Origin: Roseiarcus sp963842835
Lineage (GTDB): Bacteria > Pseudomonadota > Alphaproteobacteria > Rhizobiales > Beijerinckiaceae
DNA length: 64,000 nucleotides
Direction: 5' to 3'
Assembly (NCBI GenBank): GCA_963842835.1
Contig: CAWJIB010000003.1
Coordinates: forward strand, 124,001-188,000
The notes under the pieces are model-generated. The model had not been told where the DNA came from. It did not search any database and saw only the letters and a program-made list of their open reading frames with translations. Shown one piece after another: positions 1 through 9,229 of this stretch. Made by a program: the position numbers and the translations under genes. The stretch's first letter is position 1. Each line of letters starts with the position of its first letter.

Positions 1-347
1 CAGAAATCCGCGCCGGCGCGATGGCGCTCGGAAATGGCGAGGCCGATCGACTCGATCGGGCTGAGGTCGGGGAACAATTGGTTGATCTGGAAGGTGCGCG
101 CGAGGCCGCGCCGCACCCGCTCGCTCGACGACTGCGCGGTGACGTCGCTGCCTTCGAGGAAGACCGAGCCCTCGCTGGGCTTGACGACGCCGGTGAGCAG
201 ATTGATCAGCGTCGTCTTGCCCGCGCCGTTGGGGCCGATCAGGGCCTGGCGCGCGCCGGGTTGCAGCGCGAACGAGACATTGTCGGTCGCGGTCAGGCCG
301 CCGTAGCGGCGCACCAGGCCGCGCGCTTCGAGAAGCGGCCCGCTCAT
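1..347 (-). CDS. ABC transporter ATP-binding protein, LivG-like (partial)
   Basis: N-terminal part of a branched-chain amino-acid-type ABC importer ATPase; the gene runs off the left edge. The translation begins MSGPLLEARGLVRRYGGLTA and contains the Walker A motif GPNGAGKTT, which is diagnostic for an ABC nucleotide-binding domain. It would hydrolyse ATP on the inner membrane face to drive import through the two permeases encoded just upstream. The ATG overlaps the TGA of the preceding permease gene by 4 bp (ATGA), so the two are translationally coupled. The Q-loop is present in part, but signature and Walker B motifs lie outside the window. The assignment to LivG rather than LivF rests on its place directly after the LivM gene. 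Confidence 0.9.
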   Translation of the reverse strand, partial: MSGPLLEARGLVRRYGGLTATDNVSFALQPGARQALIGPNGAGKTTLINLLTGVVKPSEGSVFLEGSDVTAQSSSERVRRGLARTFQINQLFPDLSPIESIGLAISERHRAGADF

Positions 348-1351
348 GCCGCCCCCGCCTGTCGCGCGGCGTTGGGCAGCACCGTGCGCACTACGCGGCG
401 CGCCAAGCTCGCGACGCGCTCGCGGCCCGTCAGCACCAACACGACCAGCAGCGCGCCGATCCAGAATTCCCAATATTCCGGCGTCGCGCCGGAGATGACG
501 TCCTTGAGCACGATGAACACGCCCGCGCCGATCAGCCCGCCGTAGAGATAGCCCGCGCCGCCGATGATCAGCATCAGCATGACGTCGGCGGAGCGGTGGA
601 AGTCGAACAGGTCGAGCGAGACGATCTGCGTCGTCTGGGCGAGCAGCGCCCCCGCAACGCCCGCATAGGCCGCCGCCAGGGCGTAGACGCCGATCAGGCG
701 GCGATGGGTCGCGATGCCGAGCGCGCCCGCGCGCAGCCGGTTCTCGCGCACCGCGCTGAGCGACAGGCCGAACGGCGATTGCGCGAGCCTGCGCGCGAGC
801 CCGAACAGGATGAACAGCACGACGAGGCTGTAGAGCGCGGCGTTGCGCTGGCCGTTGAAGCCGATCGGAAACAGGCCGAGCACCGGCCGCATCGTGAATT
901 CGAGCCCATCGGCGCCGCCGGTGAGCCAGGCGTTGCGGTTGGCGACCTCGCCCAGGATCAGCGCGACGCCCATCGTCACCATCAGCCGGGTGAGATCCGA
1001 ACCGCGCAGCAGCAGCGGCGCGGTGACGAGCCCGATGGCGCCGCCCAGCAGAGCGCCGACCAACAGCCCGAAGGTCGGATCGTTGTAGCCGGCGTTCGCG
1101 AGGATCGCAGCGGCGTAGCCGCCGACGCCGTAGAACGCCGCCTGGCCGAGCGAGACGACGCCGGCAAGACCGAGGATCAGATCGAGCGACAGCGCGAACA
1201 GCCCGGAAATGAGAATTTGATTGATCAGCGCCGCGCGCGAGGGCGCGGCGAAAATCAGGACGACGATCGCCAACCAGAAGGCGATCTCGCTCCAGCGCCA
1301 GCGTTCGCGCCGGCGCAAATGCGCCTGGATCCGCGCCGCGTTCGCGCTCAT
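344..1351 (-). CDS. Branched-chain amino-acid-type ABC permease, LivM-like
   Basis: 335-residue integral membrane protein. After a basic cytoplasmic N-terminus (RRRERWRW) come repeated hydrophobic helices and the LivM family segment GLAGVVSLGQAAFYGVGGYA. It forms half of the transmembrane channel of an importer for amino acids, amides or short-chain compounds. Start and stop codons both overlap neighbouring genes by 4 bp (ATGA with the LivH-like gene upstream and the ATPase downstream), showing a tight operon. The substrate cannot be deduced; LivKHMGF systems import leucine-type amino acids, urea, amides and aromatic acids. Confidence 0.92.
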   Translation of the reverse strand: MSANAARIQAHLRRRERWRWSEIAFWLAIVVLIFAAPSRAALINQILISGLFALSLDLILGLAGVVSLGQAAFYGVGGYAAAILANAGYNDPTFGLLVGALLGGAIGLVTAPLLLRGSDLTRLMVTMGVALILGEVANRNAWLTGGADGLEFTMRPVLGLFPIGFNGQRNAALYSLVVLFILFGLARRLAQSPFGLSLSAVRENRLRAGALGIATHRRLIGVYALAAAYAGVAGALLAQTTQIVSLDLFDFHRSADVMLMLIIGGAGYLYGGLIGAGVFIVLKDVISGATPEYWEFWIGALLVVLVLTGRERVASLARRVVRTVLPNAARQAGAA

Positions 1352-2211
1352 CGCCCGTCTCCTTTGGCGAACAGGCCCCGCGGGCGCAGGATCAGCGTCA
1401 CCACCATGACGAAATAGATGATGAAGGCGCCGATCGAGGGCACGTAATATTTGCCGGCGACGTCGAGCACGCCGAGCAGCAAGGCGCCGACCAGCGCGCC
1501 GACGATCCCGTTCGAGCCGCCGATCGCGACGACGATTAGGAAGGTCACCATGAATTTGAGCGGGAAGGCGGGATCAATGCCGCCCACTACGTCCGCCGCC
1601 AGCGCGCCGCCGAGCCCGGCAAGGCCGCTGCCGACCGCGAAAGTGGCCGCGAAAAGCCGGTCGACGTCGATGCCGAGACCGGAGGCGACGCGCGGATCGT
1701 CGACCGCGGCGCGCAACCGCGCGCCGAACCGCGTGCCGACCAGGAAGGATTGCAGGCCGACCGCGATCGCGCCGCAGACGACGATCAGGAACAGCCGGTA
1801 GACGCCGATCCCGACGCCGTGCACGTCGATGCGGCCCTGCAGCCAGGCGGGCAGATGGATCTGCTGTGGCTGATCGCCGAGCAGATAGTTGGCGATCGGC
1901 ATCGCCATCAGCACCAGGCCGATCGTGAACAGCACCTGATCGAGCGGGCTCGCGCCGTAAAGCCGGCGGTAGAGCGTGCGCTCGAGCGCGACGCCGACGA
2001 TGGCGGGAACGAGGAACGCCGCCGGCAGCGTGGCGAGGAAGGGGACGCCGGCGCGGTTCATCAGCAAGGCGGTGACGTAGCCGCCCAGCATGGCGAAGGC
2101 GCCGTGCGCGAGGTTGATGAAGTTCATCAGGCCCAGCGTCACGCTGAGCCCGCAGGCGAGCAGAAACAACAGCATACCGTAAGCGACGCCGTCGAGCAGA
2201 ATGGTCAGCAT
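1348..2211 (-). CDS. Branched-chain amino-acid-type ABC permease, LivH-like
   Basis: 287-residue polytopic membrane protein, the LivH-type partner of the LivM-like permease. The N-terminal segment LACGLSVTLGLMNFINLAHGA is typical of the family, and the length matches the usual 285-300 residues. It lies 30 bp downstream of the substrate-binding protein gene and overlaps the next permease by 4 bp. Inner membrane location is inferred from about eight hydrophobic segments. Confidence 0.92.
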   Translation of the reverse strand: MLTILLDGVAYGMLLFLLACGLSVTLGLMNFINLAHGAFAMLGGYVTALLMNRAGVPFLATLPAAFLVPAIVGVALERTLYRRLYGASPLDQVLFTIGLVLMAMPIANYLLGDQPQQIHLPAWLQGRIDVHGVGIGVYRLFLIVVCGAIAVGLQSFLVGTRFGARLRAAVDDPRVASGLGIDVDRLFAATFAVGSGLAGLGGALAADVVGGIDPAFPLKFMVTFLIVVAIGGSNGIVGALVGALLLGVLDVAGKYYVPSIGAFIIYFVMVVTLILRPRGLFAKGDGR

Positions 2212-2241
2212 GTCGGTCTCGATGGCGTCGTCATGGCGGCG

Positions 2242-3414
2242 TCAGTGCTTGGACGCCTTGTAGGGGTCCTTGACATCAGGGATCGACGCGAACTCGACAT
2301 TGTAGAGCTGCCCGTCGACCTTCTCGACCCTGCGAACGTAGACCGTCTGCACGATGTCGCGCGTGTCGGGATCGATCGTGACCTTCCCGCGCGGGCTCAT
2401 CCAGCTCTCGCCCTTCATGGCCGCGATCAACGCGTCGCCGTCGGTCGAGCCCTTGGTCTTTTCGAGCGCGCGATAGAGCAGCGCCATGCCGTCATAGGCC
2501 GCGACCGCCATGAAATTCGGGCGCATGCCGTTGTTGGCCTTTTCGAAGGCTTGGACAAACGCCTTGTTCTCCGGCGAATCGTGCGCGACCGAATAATGGT
2601 GCGTCGTCACCGCGCCGAGCGCCGCATCGCCGATGTCGGCGAGGAGATCGTCGTCGGTGACGTCGCCCGTGCCGATCAGCTTGACTCCCGACTTGTCGAG
2701 GCCACGCTCGATGAACTGCTTCATGAAGACGGCGCCGAATCCCGAGGGGACGAACACGAACACCGCGTCGGGCGCGTCGTCCTTCACGCGCTGCAGAAAC
2801 GGCGCGAAGTCGGGGTTCTTCAACGGCACGCGGATCTGCTCGGCGATCGTTCCGCCGCCCTTGGTGAAAGTCTCGGAGAACCACTTCTCGGCGTCGACGC
2901 CGGGGCCATAGTCGGTGACGATCGTAACGACTTTCTTGATGTTGTTCTTCAGGCACCAGTCCGCCATCGGCGCGGAGACCTGCGGCAGCGTGAACGAGGT
3001 GCGCACGATATAGGGCGACTTCTCGGTGATCATCGCGGTCGCGGCGGCGGTGACGATCTCGGGCACCTTCGCTTCGGTGGCGATCGGCGCGGCGGCGAGC
3101 GCGAGCGGCGTCAGGCCGAAGCCAATCAGCGCGGCGGCGTGGTCGTTGGCGACGAGTTCCTGCGCAAGGCGCTTGGTGACCTCGGCGGCGCCGGTGTCGT
3201 CCTTGATTTCGAGCTTGATCTTCTTGCCGGCGACCGTGTCGCCGTGCTGCTGGATGAAGAGTTGGGCGCCCGCCTGTTCCTGCTTGCCCGTGCTCTGGGA
3301 GGGGCCAGTCATCGGCAGGATCATGCCGACCGTCACAACGTCATCCGCCCAGGCCGGCGCGGCGGCGCCAAGAATTGCCACGGCCAAGCCGGCGCTCAAG
3401 CGTTTCAGGTCCAT
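2242..3414 (-). CDS. ABC transporter periplasmic substrate-binding protein (Peripla_BP_6 type)
   Basis: 390-residue periplasmic binding protein that delivers ligand to the LivHM-type permeases. The start at 3414 gives a clean Sec signal peptide (MDLKRLSAGLAVAILGAAAP, cleavage near AWA-DD) and follows a strong GGGAGGA ribosome site; a longer frame exists upstream but would bury the signal peptide. The mature protein opens VVTVGMILPMTGPSQSTGKQ, the usual first strand and ligand loop of the LivK-like fold. First gene of the operon (binding protein, LivH, LivM, ATPase). The ligand is unknown; family members that diverge this far from LivK often bind urea, amides or aromatic acids. Confidence 0.9.
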   Translation of the reverse strand: MDLKRLSAGLAVAILGAAAPAWADDVVTVGMILPMTGPSQSTGKQEQAGAQLFIQQHGDTVAGKKIKLEIKDDTGAAEVTKRLAQELVANDHAAALIGFGLTPLALAAAPIATEAKVPEIVTAAATAMITEKSPYIVRTSFTLPQVSAPMADWCLKNNIKKVVTIVTDYGPGVDAEKWFSETFTKGGGTIAEQIRVPLKNPDFAPFLQRVKDDAPDAVFVFVPSGFGAVFMKQFIERGLDKSGVKLIGTGDVTDDDLLADIGDAALGAVTTHHYSVAHDSPENKAFVQAFEKANNGMRPNFMAVAAYDGMALLYRALEKTKGSTDGDALIAAMKGESWMSPRGKVTIDPDTRDIVQTVYVRRVEKVDGQLYNVEFASIPDVKDPYKASKH

Positions 3415-3546
3415 CGTGCGTTTCCTCCCTCGGCGCTGGCGCGCCTCGTCGCGCAGCGCCTTCCCCTTTAGGCGAACAGCCCCCTCTTCCGCAATCCCCC
3501 ACAACCGGAAACCGGCGGCGGTCGGTCGCAGCGCGCCGCGCCGCGC

Positions 3547-4539
3547 TCAGCCGAACCGGCGTCGTCGCCACCCGAGAAGCTTGGCGCTGACCTCGTCCGG
3601 CTTTTCCTCCTGGGTCCAATGGCCGCAGCCCCTTACGAGGTATCTCTCGAGATCGGGAACGAGGCTTTCCATGCCGTCGGCGCTGGACGGCGGCTGAACA
3701 GGATCGTTTTCGGCCATGATCATCAGCGACGGGACGCGGACCAGCCGGTCCTGTCCGGCCGAGCGCTCCCAGTTGCGCGTGATGTTGCGGTACCAGTTGA
3801 TGCCGCCGGTGAAGCCGGACGCCGCGAACGCGTCGACGAAGACTTTCGCTTCCTCGCGAGTGAGAAGGCGCTTGCGCGTGTCCTTGGTCGGATCATAGGC
3901 CGCGACCATCGCGGGGAAATCGAGATTGAGTCTCGGCGAAGCGCCGACTCCGGCGATCGCGCCGTCCAAAGCGGCGGGTCGCGCCGGATTCGGCGCGCGC
4001 AGGAACGCGTCAAACACCTTGTCGACATTGGCCGCGAAAATCCGGTCCGGCTCGCGGTCGGGGTCCTGAAACTGCACGATATACATGCGCTCGCCATAGC
4101 GCTTGCGCAGCAGGACGATCGGGTCGATCGGCGCGCGCGGAAGGTGCGGCGTGTTGAGGCTGACGACGCCGGCGACCCGGGAGGGATGTCGGACGGGCAT
4201 TTCCCAGGCGAGGAAGCCGCCCCAATCATGGCCGACGAATATCGCCTTCTCGATATCGAGTTCGTCGAGCAGCCCGACGAGATCGCCCGTCAAGCAGTCG
4301 ATGTCGTAGTCGGTCACCGCCTGCGGAGCCTCGCTCGCGCCAAAACCGCGCTGGTCCGGCGCGACCACGCGTATGCCGGCCTCGCTCAGCGCCTTGATCT
4401 GCCGGCGCCAGGTGAACGCAATTTCCGGCCAGCCGTGGCACAGGACCATCGGCGGCTTGTCGCTGGCCGGCCCCGCCTCGTAGAAGCCGAGGCGCACGCC
4501 GTTGATCTCTGCCAAACGCAACGGCGGCATTTCGATCAT
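3547..4539 (-). CDS. Epoxide hydrolase, alpha/beta-hydrolase fold
   Basis: 330-residue soluble enzyme predicted to hydrolyse epoxides to vicinal diols. Visible motifs: oxyanion motif HGWPE (35-39), nucleophile elbow GHDWGG with Asp105 in place of the usual serine, cap-domain tyrosines in RMYIVQF (Tyr153) and NWYRN (Tyr250), acid Asp279 in AENDP and His307 in GCGHW. An aspartate nucleophile with two cap tyrosines is the mark of true epoxide hydrolases rather than esterases or haloalkane dehalogenases. The start at 4539 is chosen because the reading frame upstream is low-complexity basic sequence; ATG at 4530 is a possible alternative. Monocistronic, downstream of the ParB-like gene on the same strand. 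Confidence 0.88.
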   Translation of the reverse strand: MIEMPPLRLAEINGVRLGFYEAGPASDKPPMVLCHGWPEIAFTWRRQIKALSEAGIRVVAPDQRGFGASEAPQAVTDYDIDCLTGDLVGLLDELDIEKAIFVGHDWGGFLAWEMPVRHPSRVAGVVSLNTPHLPRAPIDPIVLLRKRYGERMYIVQFQDPDREPDRIFAANVDKVFDAFLRAPNPARPAALDGAIAGVGASPRLNLDFPAMVAAYDPTKDTRKRLLTREEAKVFVDAFAASGFTGGINWYRNITRNWERSAGQDRLVRVPSLMIMAENDPVQPPSSADGMESLVPDLERYLVRGCGHWTQEEKPDEVSAKLLGWRRRRFG

Positions 4540-4610
4540 GATTGCGACTCTCGCTTGTCGGGCGCCGGCGCCCAAAGTCTCGATACGCCGCCAGCCGGCC
4601 CTCGCGCCAG

Positions 4611-5324
4611 TCAGTCCTGGTGAGGAACCTTGTCGGCGGAGCTTCGCTTCGCGCCGCTCTTGCGCGCGTCGGCGCCGCTCTTGGCCGCCTCGGCGTTTCG
4701 CTTGGCGTGCGGCGCGCACCAGCCGGGCAGGTAGCTCGCGTCCTGCGACTTGGCGAAGTCGAGAGCGACCTGCAGCGCGCCCGCGAAATCCTTCCGCACA
4801 TCCTTGGGCTTGATGCGCCGACGCAGGAAATCGGCCCAGACGAACTCCGAGAAGGGCGTCGAATCCTTCGCGAATCCGCCGATGTTGCGCAGTTGGCCCG
4901 CCAGCGAACGATAGGGATCGTCCTCCATGTCTTTGACGGTCTTGGGCAGGTCGGCGTAGTCGCGGCGCCGGCCCTTGCCGTCGTAGGGATGGGTCCAGCC
5001 GTGAAAATCCATCATGTTCCAGAATTCGGGCGCGTCGAGCTTGTGGAAATCGGCGACGATGGTCACGAAGACGCTGTCGATCCCTTCGTCATGCAGCGCG
5101 CGCGCGAGGTGATGGTGGTCGATCAGAAAACGCTGCTCGTCGGGTCCGATGACGACAGGCACCATGTGATGGGCGAGGAAATCGGTCAGCTTTTTCGGAT
5201 TCTGCGCCTTCCACGACTTTCGCTTGAGCGTCACCTCGACCATGCCGAGCGTCATCTGCGTCGGCCGCAGGTCGAGGACAGGCGTCGCGTGCAGGCTGGG
5301 TTCGCGAATGTGGTAGCTCATCAA
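4611..5324 (-). CDS. ParB-like nuclease domain protein (ParBc_2/PF08857-like)
   Basis: 237-residue protein. The N-terminal half reads as the ParB-like family with a histidine-rich motif: LDLRPTQMTLGMVEV at about 17-31, then FLIDHHHLARAL near 66-77 and the aromatic segment FWNMMDFHGWTHPY. This group is distinct from chromosome-partitioning ParB and has no clear helix-turn-helix. The C-terminal 30 residues are Lys/Ala-rich and likely disordered. The role is unknown; the family is widespread in proteobacteria and often encoded as a single gene. It sits 71 bp upstream of the epoxide hydrolase gene, with no sign of functional coupling. There is no signal peptide, so it is probably cytoplasmic. Confidence 0.75.
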   Translation of the reverse strand: MMSYHIREPSLHATPVLDLRPTQMTLGMVEVTLKRKSWKAQNPKKLTDFLAHHMVPVVIGPDEQRFLIDHHHLARALHDEGIDSVFVTIVADFHKLDAPEFWNMMDFHGWTHPYDGKGRRRDYADLPKTVKDMEDDPYRSLAGQLRNIGGFAKDSTPFSEFVWADFLRRRIKPKDVRKDFAGALQVALDFAKSQDASYLPGWCAPHAKRNAEAAKSGADARKSGAKRSSADKVPHQD

Positions 5325-5450
5325 AAATTCACCGATTTGGCGCGGGGCGGAGCGGAGGCGTCGCGAACATGTCGCAATCGGCCGGAGCGGTCAATTGAAG
5401 CCGCGCCTCTCGCGAGCTCCGAGCCGGGGTCGACGCGCGCTGCGATGGCG

Positions 5451-8400
5451 TCACGATCGCCGCGTGCGGCCTATTCCCGTCTCCGCGTCCTGTCCCGGCG
5501 TCACTTGAGGCGTTTCTTCTGCGCCGGTGAAAGTTGGTTCGATGAAACCCCGGCGCAACAATTCGGCCGCGCGTTCGGCTTGCATGGCCCTGCTGAAGCA
5601 AAAGCCCTGACCGACGACGCAGCCCGCCGATACGAGGAAATCGAGCTGGGCCTTCGTTTCGACGCCCTCCGCAATGGCTCCGACGCCGAGTTCCCGCGCC
5701 AAGCTCAGCGTCGCTCTGGTGATCGCGACGTCGCCGGCGTTGTCCGGGATGCCCAGGACGAACTGCTGCGCGATCTTGAGACGGTTCACGGGGTAGGCGC
5801 TGAGATAGGCCAGAGAGGAGTGTCCAGTGCCGAAGTCGTCGATCGCAATGCTGACTCCGAGTTCCTTGATCCGCGCCAAGGCGTCTTTGTGTATCTGCGT
5901 GGTCTCCATCAACACGGACTCGGTGAGTTCGAGTTCGACATCGGCGGGAGCGATGCTCCACCGTTTCAAGCTCTCGGTCAAAAACCGCGCGAATTTCGGA
6001 TAGTCGTGCAGTTCGGCGGCGGAGACGTTGAAAGCGAGCAGCGGCGTCACGATTCCCTGATCCCGCCAAGCCTTGATCTGCCGCAACGCCTCGTCGAGCA
6101 CCCAGCGGCCGAGCGCGAAAATGCTCCCAGTCCTTTCCGCAATGGGAATGAAGACGTCGGGCATGAGCAGGCCGCGATGCGGGTGATTCCACCGCACCAG
6201 CGCTTCCAACCCGAGGATCCGACCGGACGCGAGCTCGACCTGTGGCTGGTAGTACAGTTCCAGCTGATGGTTCTCGATCGCGGCGCGCAGTTCGTTGGTC
6301 AGCGTGACGCGCTCACGCACGTTTCGATCGAGTTCCGTGGAATGAAAGCAATAGCGGTCGCGGCCTTCCTCTTTCGCCCGATAGAGCGCGAGATCGGCCT
6401 GGATGAGCATCGCCTCGGGATCGGCGATCCGCGGATCGTAGAACGAGATTCCGATGCTGGCCGTGACGTGCACCTCATTGCCGTCGAGTTGATACGGCGC
6501 GGCCAGACATTTCGTCAGCTCTGCGGCCAGCACGCCGGCGTCCGAAGGGTCGCTCGGGCCGGTTTGGAGAACCGCGAACTCGTCGCCGCCGAACCGCGCG
6601 GTGATGTCGTTCCCCCGCACATTGCTCTTGAGGCGGGCCGCGACCGCCTGCAGCAGGCGGTCGCCTTCCGCATGGCCCAGGGTATCGTTAACGTCCTTGA
6701 ACCCGTCGAGATCGAGGTAAAGGACCGCGAAGGCTCCGCCCCCGCGCGTGCTCGAGGCGAAAGCCTCGTGGAGCCGCTCCAGAAACGCCTGGCGGTTGGG
6801 CAATCCCGTGAGCTGGTCATGCCGCGCTTGCGCGCGTAACGCGGCTTCCGCCGCCTTGCGGGCGGTGATGTCCAGCGCGTGGATGACATGGTAAGACGGC
6901 GCCCCCGCTGCGTCGCGGACCATGCTGGCGTTGAGTTGGGCCCAGACGATCTCGCCGTCTTTGCGGATATAGCGGTTTTCCATTTCGTAAGACGAGATTT
7001 CACCGCTATTCAATCGGTGAACGTTCTTGAGGATATCGGAGACGTCCTCAGGGTAAACAATATCCACGAAGGCGTGGGAGAGCATTTCGTCCTCGCTGTA
7101 GCCCGCGTTTCGGCAGAATGCGGCGTTGACCCTGAGAAAGCGGCCGTCCAGGCCGACCAACGCCATCCCGTGCCCGGCAAACTCGAAAGCGCCGCGGAAG
7201 CGCGCCTCGCTGAAGTAGATCGCCTCTTCCGCCGCCTTGCGGGCGGTGATGTCCTGCGCATGGGTGACTTGGTGAGTAGGCGCCCCTGTCGCATCGCGGA
7301 CGGTGCTGACATTGAGCTGGACCCAAACGATCCCGCCGTCCTTGCGGACGTATCGCTTTTCCGCTTGGAAAGCGGAGATTTCACGCTCGCGTATTCGCCG
7401 AGCGCTGCGGAGGTTGTCGGCGAGGTCCTCGGAGTAAGTGATATCCGCGAAGGTGCGAGCCAGCAATTCGTCCTCGCTATAGCCGGTGATCCGGCAATAT
7501 GCGGCGTTGACCTTGAGGAAGCGGCCGTCCAAGCCGACCAACGCCATCCCGTGCCCCGCGGACTCGAAAGCGCTGCGGAAGCGCGCCTCGCTGAGGTACA
7601 CCGCCTCTTCCGCCCGCTTGCGGTCAGTGATGTCGCGGGCGATGGCGATAGTCCGGGCAGGATTTCCCGCACTATCCACAGCTGAGAATAGCCGGCCCTC
7701 GACGAAAAGATGGCTCCCGTCCTTTCGTTGCATTCTGAATTGGGCTTCCGACAGGCCACCGGATTTTTCGGCCCTTCGGGTCCTCTCGGCGCGATCGAGG
7801 CGGTCTTCCGGGATGACGAAGTCCAGCCAGCGCCTGCCGACCAGGTCTTCGGTCTGCTCGTATCCGAGGAGCGTCGCCGCGGCCCTGTTGGCCGCCTCGA
7901 TAATTCCGTTCGGGCTCCAGGCGACAATGGCGTCGGGCGAGGCGTCGAACAGGTCGCGATAGTGCCTCTCGCTTTGCCGCAAGGCTTTTTCGAGCCGCCC
8001 CTCTCTGGCCCAATCACGCCTGAAGCGCTCCCACGTTTCGGTGGCCATCATCTCCTTCGTCGGGTCTGGAGAATGACCGAGATAGTGCGCGACATGGGCC
8101 TCGATGCGGTCTGGCGGCGCCATGATGAAGCGGCATGCGTCGTCGCCCCTGGCCCGGCAGGAGACCTCCGTGGCGACCAGGGGCAGGCCGAAACTTTCCT
8201 CGCACCAGCCCGAGGAATAGCCGGCGCTCATGAGGCAGACCGGGAAATCGCTTCGCCTGCCGGCCCCGATCCAGGCGTCCGCCTCGAACGAGCGGGGGTG
8301 ATCGTAGAGAAGGTAGAAATTCTCGTTGGGTTCGGGCTTCGATTCTCCCGATATGTCGACGAAGGCCCAGCCGGTGTGGGCGAAATAGATGGGTCCGGCG

Positions 8401-8726
8401 GACAGCTTGCTGACCGGATCGCTCAACCCCATCGATTTGTGGAAGTGACATGCGTCCGATTTTCCCAGCGCATGAGCGATGTCGAACAGCACGCGACTGG
8501 CGATGCCGGCGGCCTCTTGCTCCGAATGCGTGAACAGGCGTTTGACGACCTCGAAGAATTCGATGGACAGCGCCGCCCCTCGAACGAGAACGAATCGCTC
8601 ATTCGAGATCTCGATGGCGCCTTTCGCGGGGTCGCCTCGCCAGTCTTGGAAAAATCGGCTGAAATAGTTCTCCGCCTTATCGAAAATTGCTTCAAATTGT
8701 GGCGGCGTCCTGACTGTTCTCGGCAT
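5451..8726 (-). CDS. V4R-PAS-PAS-PAS-GGDEF-EAL signalling protein (c-di-GMP turnover)
   Basis: 1091-residue cytoplasmic sensor. Order: N-terminal region and V4R small-molecule-binding domain (about 1-215, with the signature GYSSGWCEESFG and C190/C198 in SCRARGDDAC), PAS1 (about 253-372), PAS2 (380-497), PAS3 (506-622), GGDEF (630-795), EAL (805-1055). The cyclase motif RFGGDEF (713-717) is intact and preceded by an RxxD inhibitory site (RGND, 704-707) at the canonical five-residue spacing. The EAL motif (841-843), DDFGTG (963-968) and EGVE (1020-1023) are present, but the usual KID triplet reads KIA (984-986), which may weaken phosphodiesterase activity. PAS2 and PAS3 are close duplicates. 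No transmembrane helix. The ligand of the V4R domain is unknown; related domains sense aromatics or tetrapyrrole-type ligands. Confidence 0.9.
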   Translation of the reverse strand: MPRTVRTPPQFEAIFDKAENYFSRFFQDWRGDPAKGAIEISNERFVLVRGAALSIEFFEVVKRLFTHSEQEAAGIASRVLFDIAHALGKSDACHFHKSMGLSDPVSKLSAGPIYFAHTGWAFVDISGESKPEPNENFYLLYDHPRSFEADAWIGAGRRSDFPVCLMSAGYSSGWCEESFGLPLVATEVSCRARGDDACRFIMAPPDRIEAHVAHYLGHSPDPTKEMMATETWERFRRDWAREGRLEKALRQSERHYRDLFDASPDAIVAWSPNGIIEAANRAAATLLGYEQTEDLVGRRWLDFVIPEDRLDRAERTRRAEKSGGLSEAQFRMQRKDGSHLFVEGRLFSAVDSAGNPARTIAIARDITDRKRAEEAVYLSEARFRSAFESAGHGMALVGLDGRFLKVNAAYCRITGYSEDELLARTFADITYSEDLADNLRSARRIREREISAFQAEKRYVRKDGGIVWVQLNVSTVRDATGAPTHQVTHAQDITARKAAEEAIYFSEARFRGAFEFAGHGMALVGLDGRFLRVNAAFCRNAGYSEDEMLSHAFVDIVYPEDVSDILKNVHRLNSGEISSYEMENRYIRKDGEIVWAQLNASMVRDAAGAPSYHVIHALDITARKAAEAALRAQARHDQLTGLPNRQAFLERLHEAFASSTRGGGAFAVLYLDLDGFKDVNDTLGHAEGDRLLQAVAARLKSNVRGNDITARFGGDEFAVLQTGPSDPSDAGVLAAELTKCLAAPYQLDGNEVHVTASIGISFYDPRIADPEAMLIQADLALYRAKEEGRDRYCFHSTELDRNVRERVTLTNELRAAIENHQLELYYQPQVELASGRILGLEALVRWNHPHRGLLMPDVFIPIAERTGSIFALGRWVLDEALRQIKAWRDQGIVTPLLAFNVSAAELHDYPKFARFLTESLKRWSIAPADVELELTESVLMETTQIHKDALARIKELGVSIAIDDFGTGHSSLAYLSAYPVNRLKIAQQFVLGIPDNAGDVAITRATLSLARELGVGAIAEGVETKAQLDFLVSAGCVVGQGFCFSRAMQAERAAELLRRGFIEPTFTGAEETPQVTPGQDAETGIGRTRRS

Positions 8727-9229
8727 TGCGGAATCTCGTATTCGCAGTCTCCTGGGAACGCCAACGCGATGCTCAACCGATGAATGTCCGACGGGTCGAT
8801 TTCAAAACGGCCGCGAGAAACAATTGCAGCATTTACAATTTCGCTCGACCTAAAATAGCCTTATAATGTTTAATAAATCTATGTCGTAGCGCTCTCGCCA
8901 GGCTCGCCCTAACGCGGCTGCGGGTCGGTGCTCTGGCGTGAAAATTCCCGCATTCTCGGCGGCGTGACCGCAGCAACGGGCAATGACCTTTCGGATGCAG
9001 GAATTCCGACCATCAGAATTAGAAGAAGAGGCTCCGCAAGAGATCGATGGCGCGCCGCGTCGACGGCTCCGGACCTATGCCGCCCGGAATTCGGCGCCCT
9101 GGCGGCGCGACGATCAAGGCGCGCGCGCCCGGCCGATTTGACCCCTTGAGGCAAATCATGTTTTGTCGCGCCCGTTCGCGGAACATTCCCCGAAACGAGA
9201 CCACCAAAACCCACCGAGACCTGCAAGAC
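8727..9229. other. Divergent intergenic region between the GGDEF-EAL gene and leuS
   Basis: About 500 bp without a supportable gene. The first 160 bp are AT-rich for this genome (around 8810-8890) and contain a TATAAT hexamer at 8862-8867 on the plus strand, without a convincing -35 at normal spacing. The rest is GC-rich. The long leuS frame extends back to 9047, but the extension does not look like LeuRS sequence. Promoters for both divergent genes are expected here and none can be placed firmly. Confidence 0.4.

Noticed and set aside
4542..6839. Plus-strand frame of 765 codons across the ParB-like and GGDEF-EAL genes
   Set aside because: Antisense shadow spanning two unrelated genes and the gap between them; no motif.
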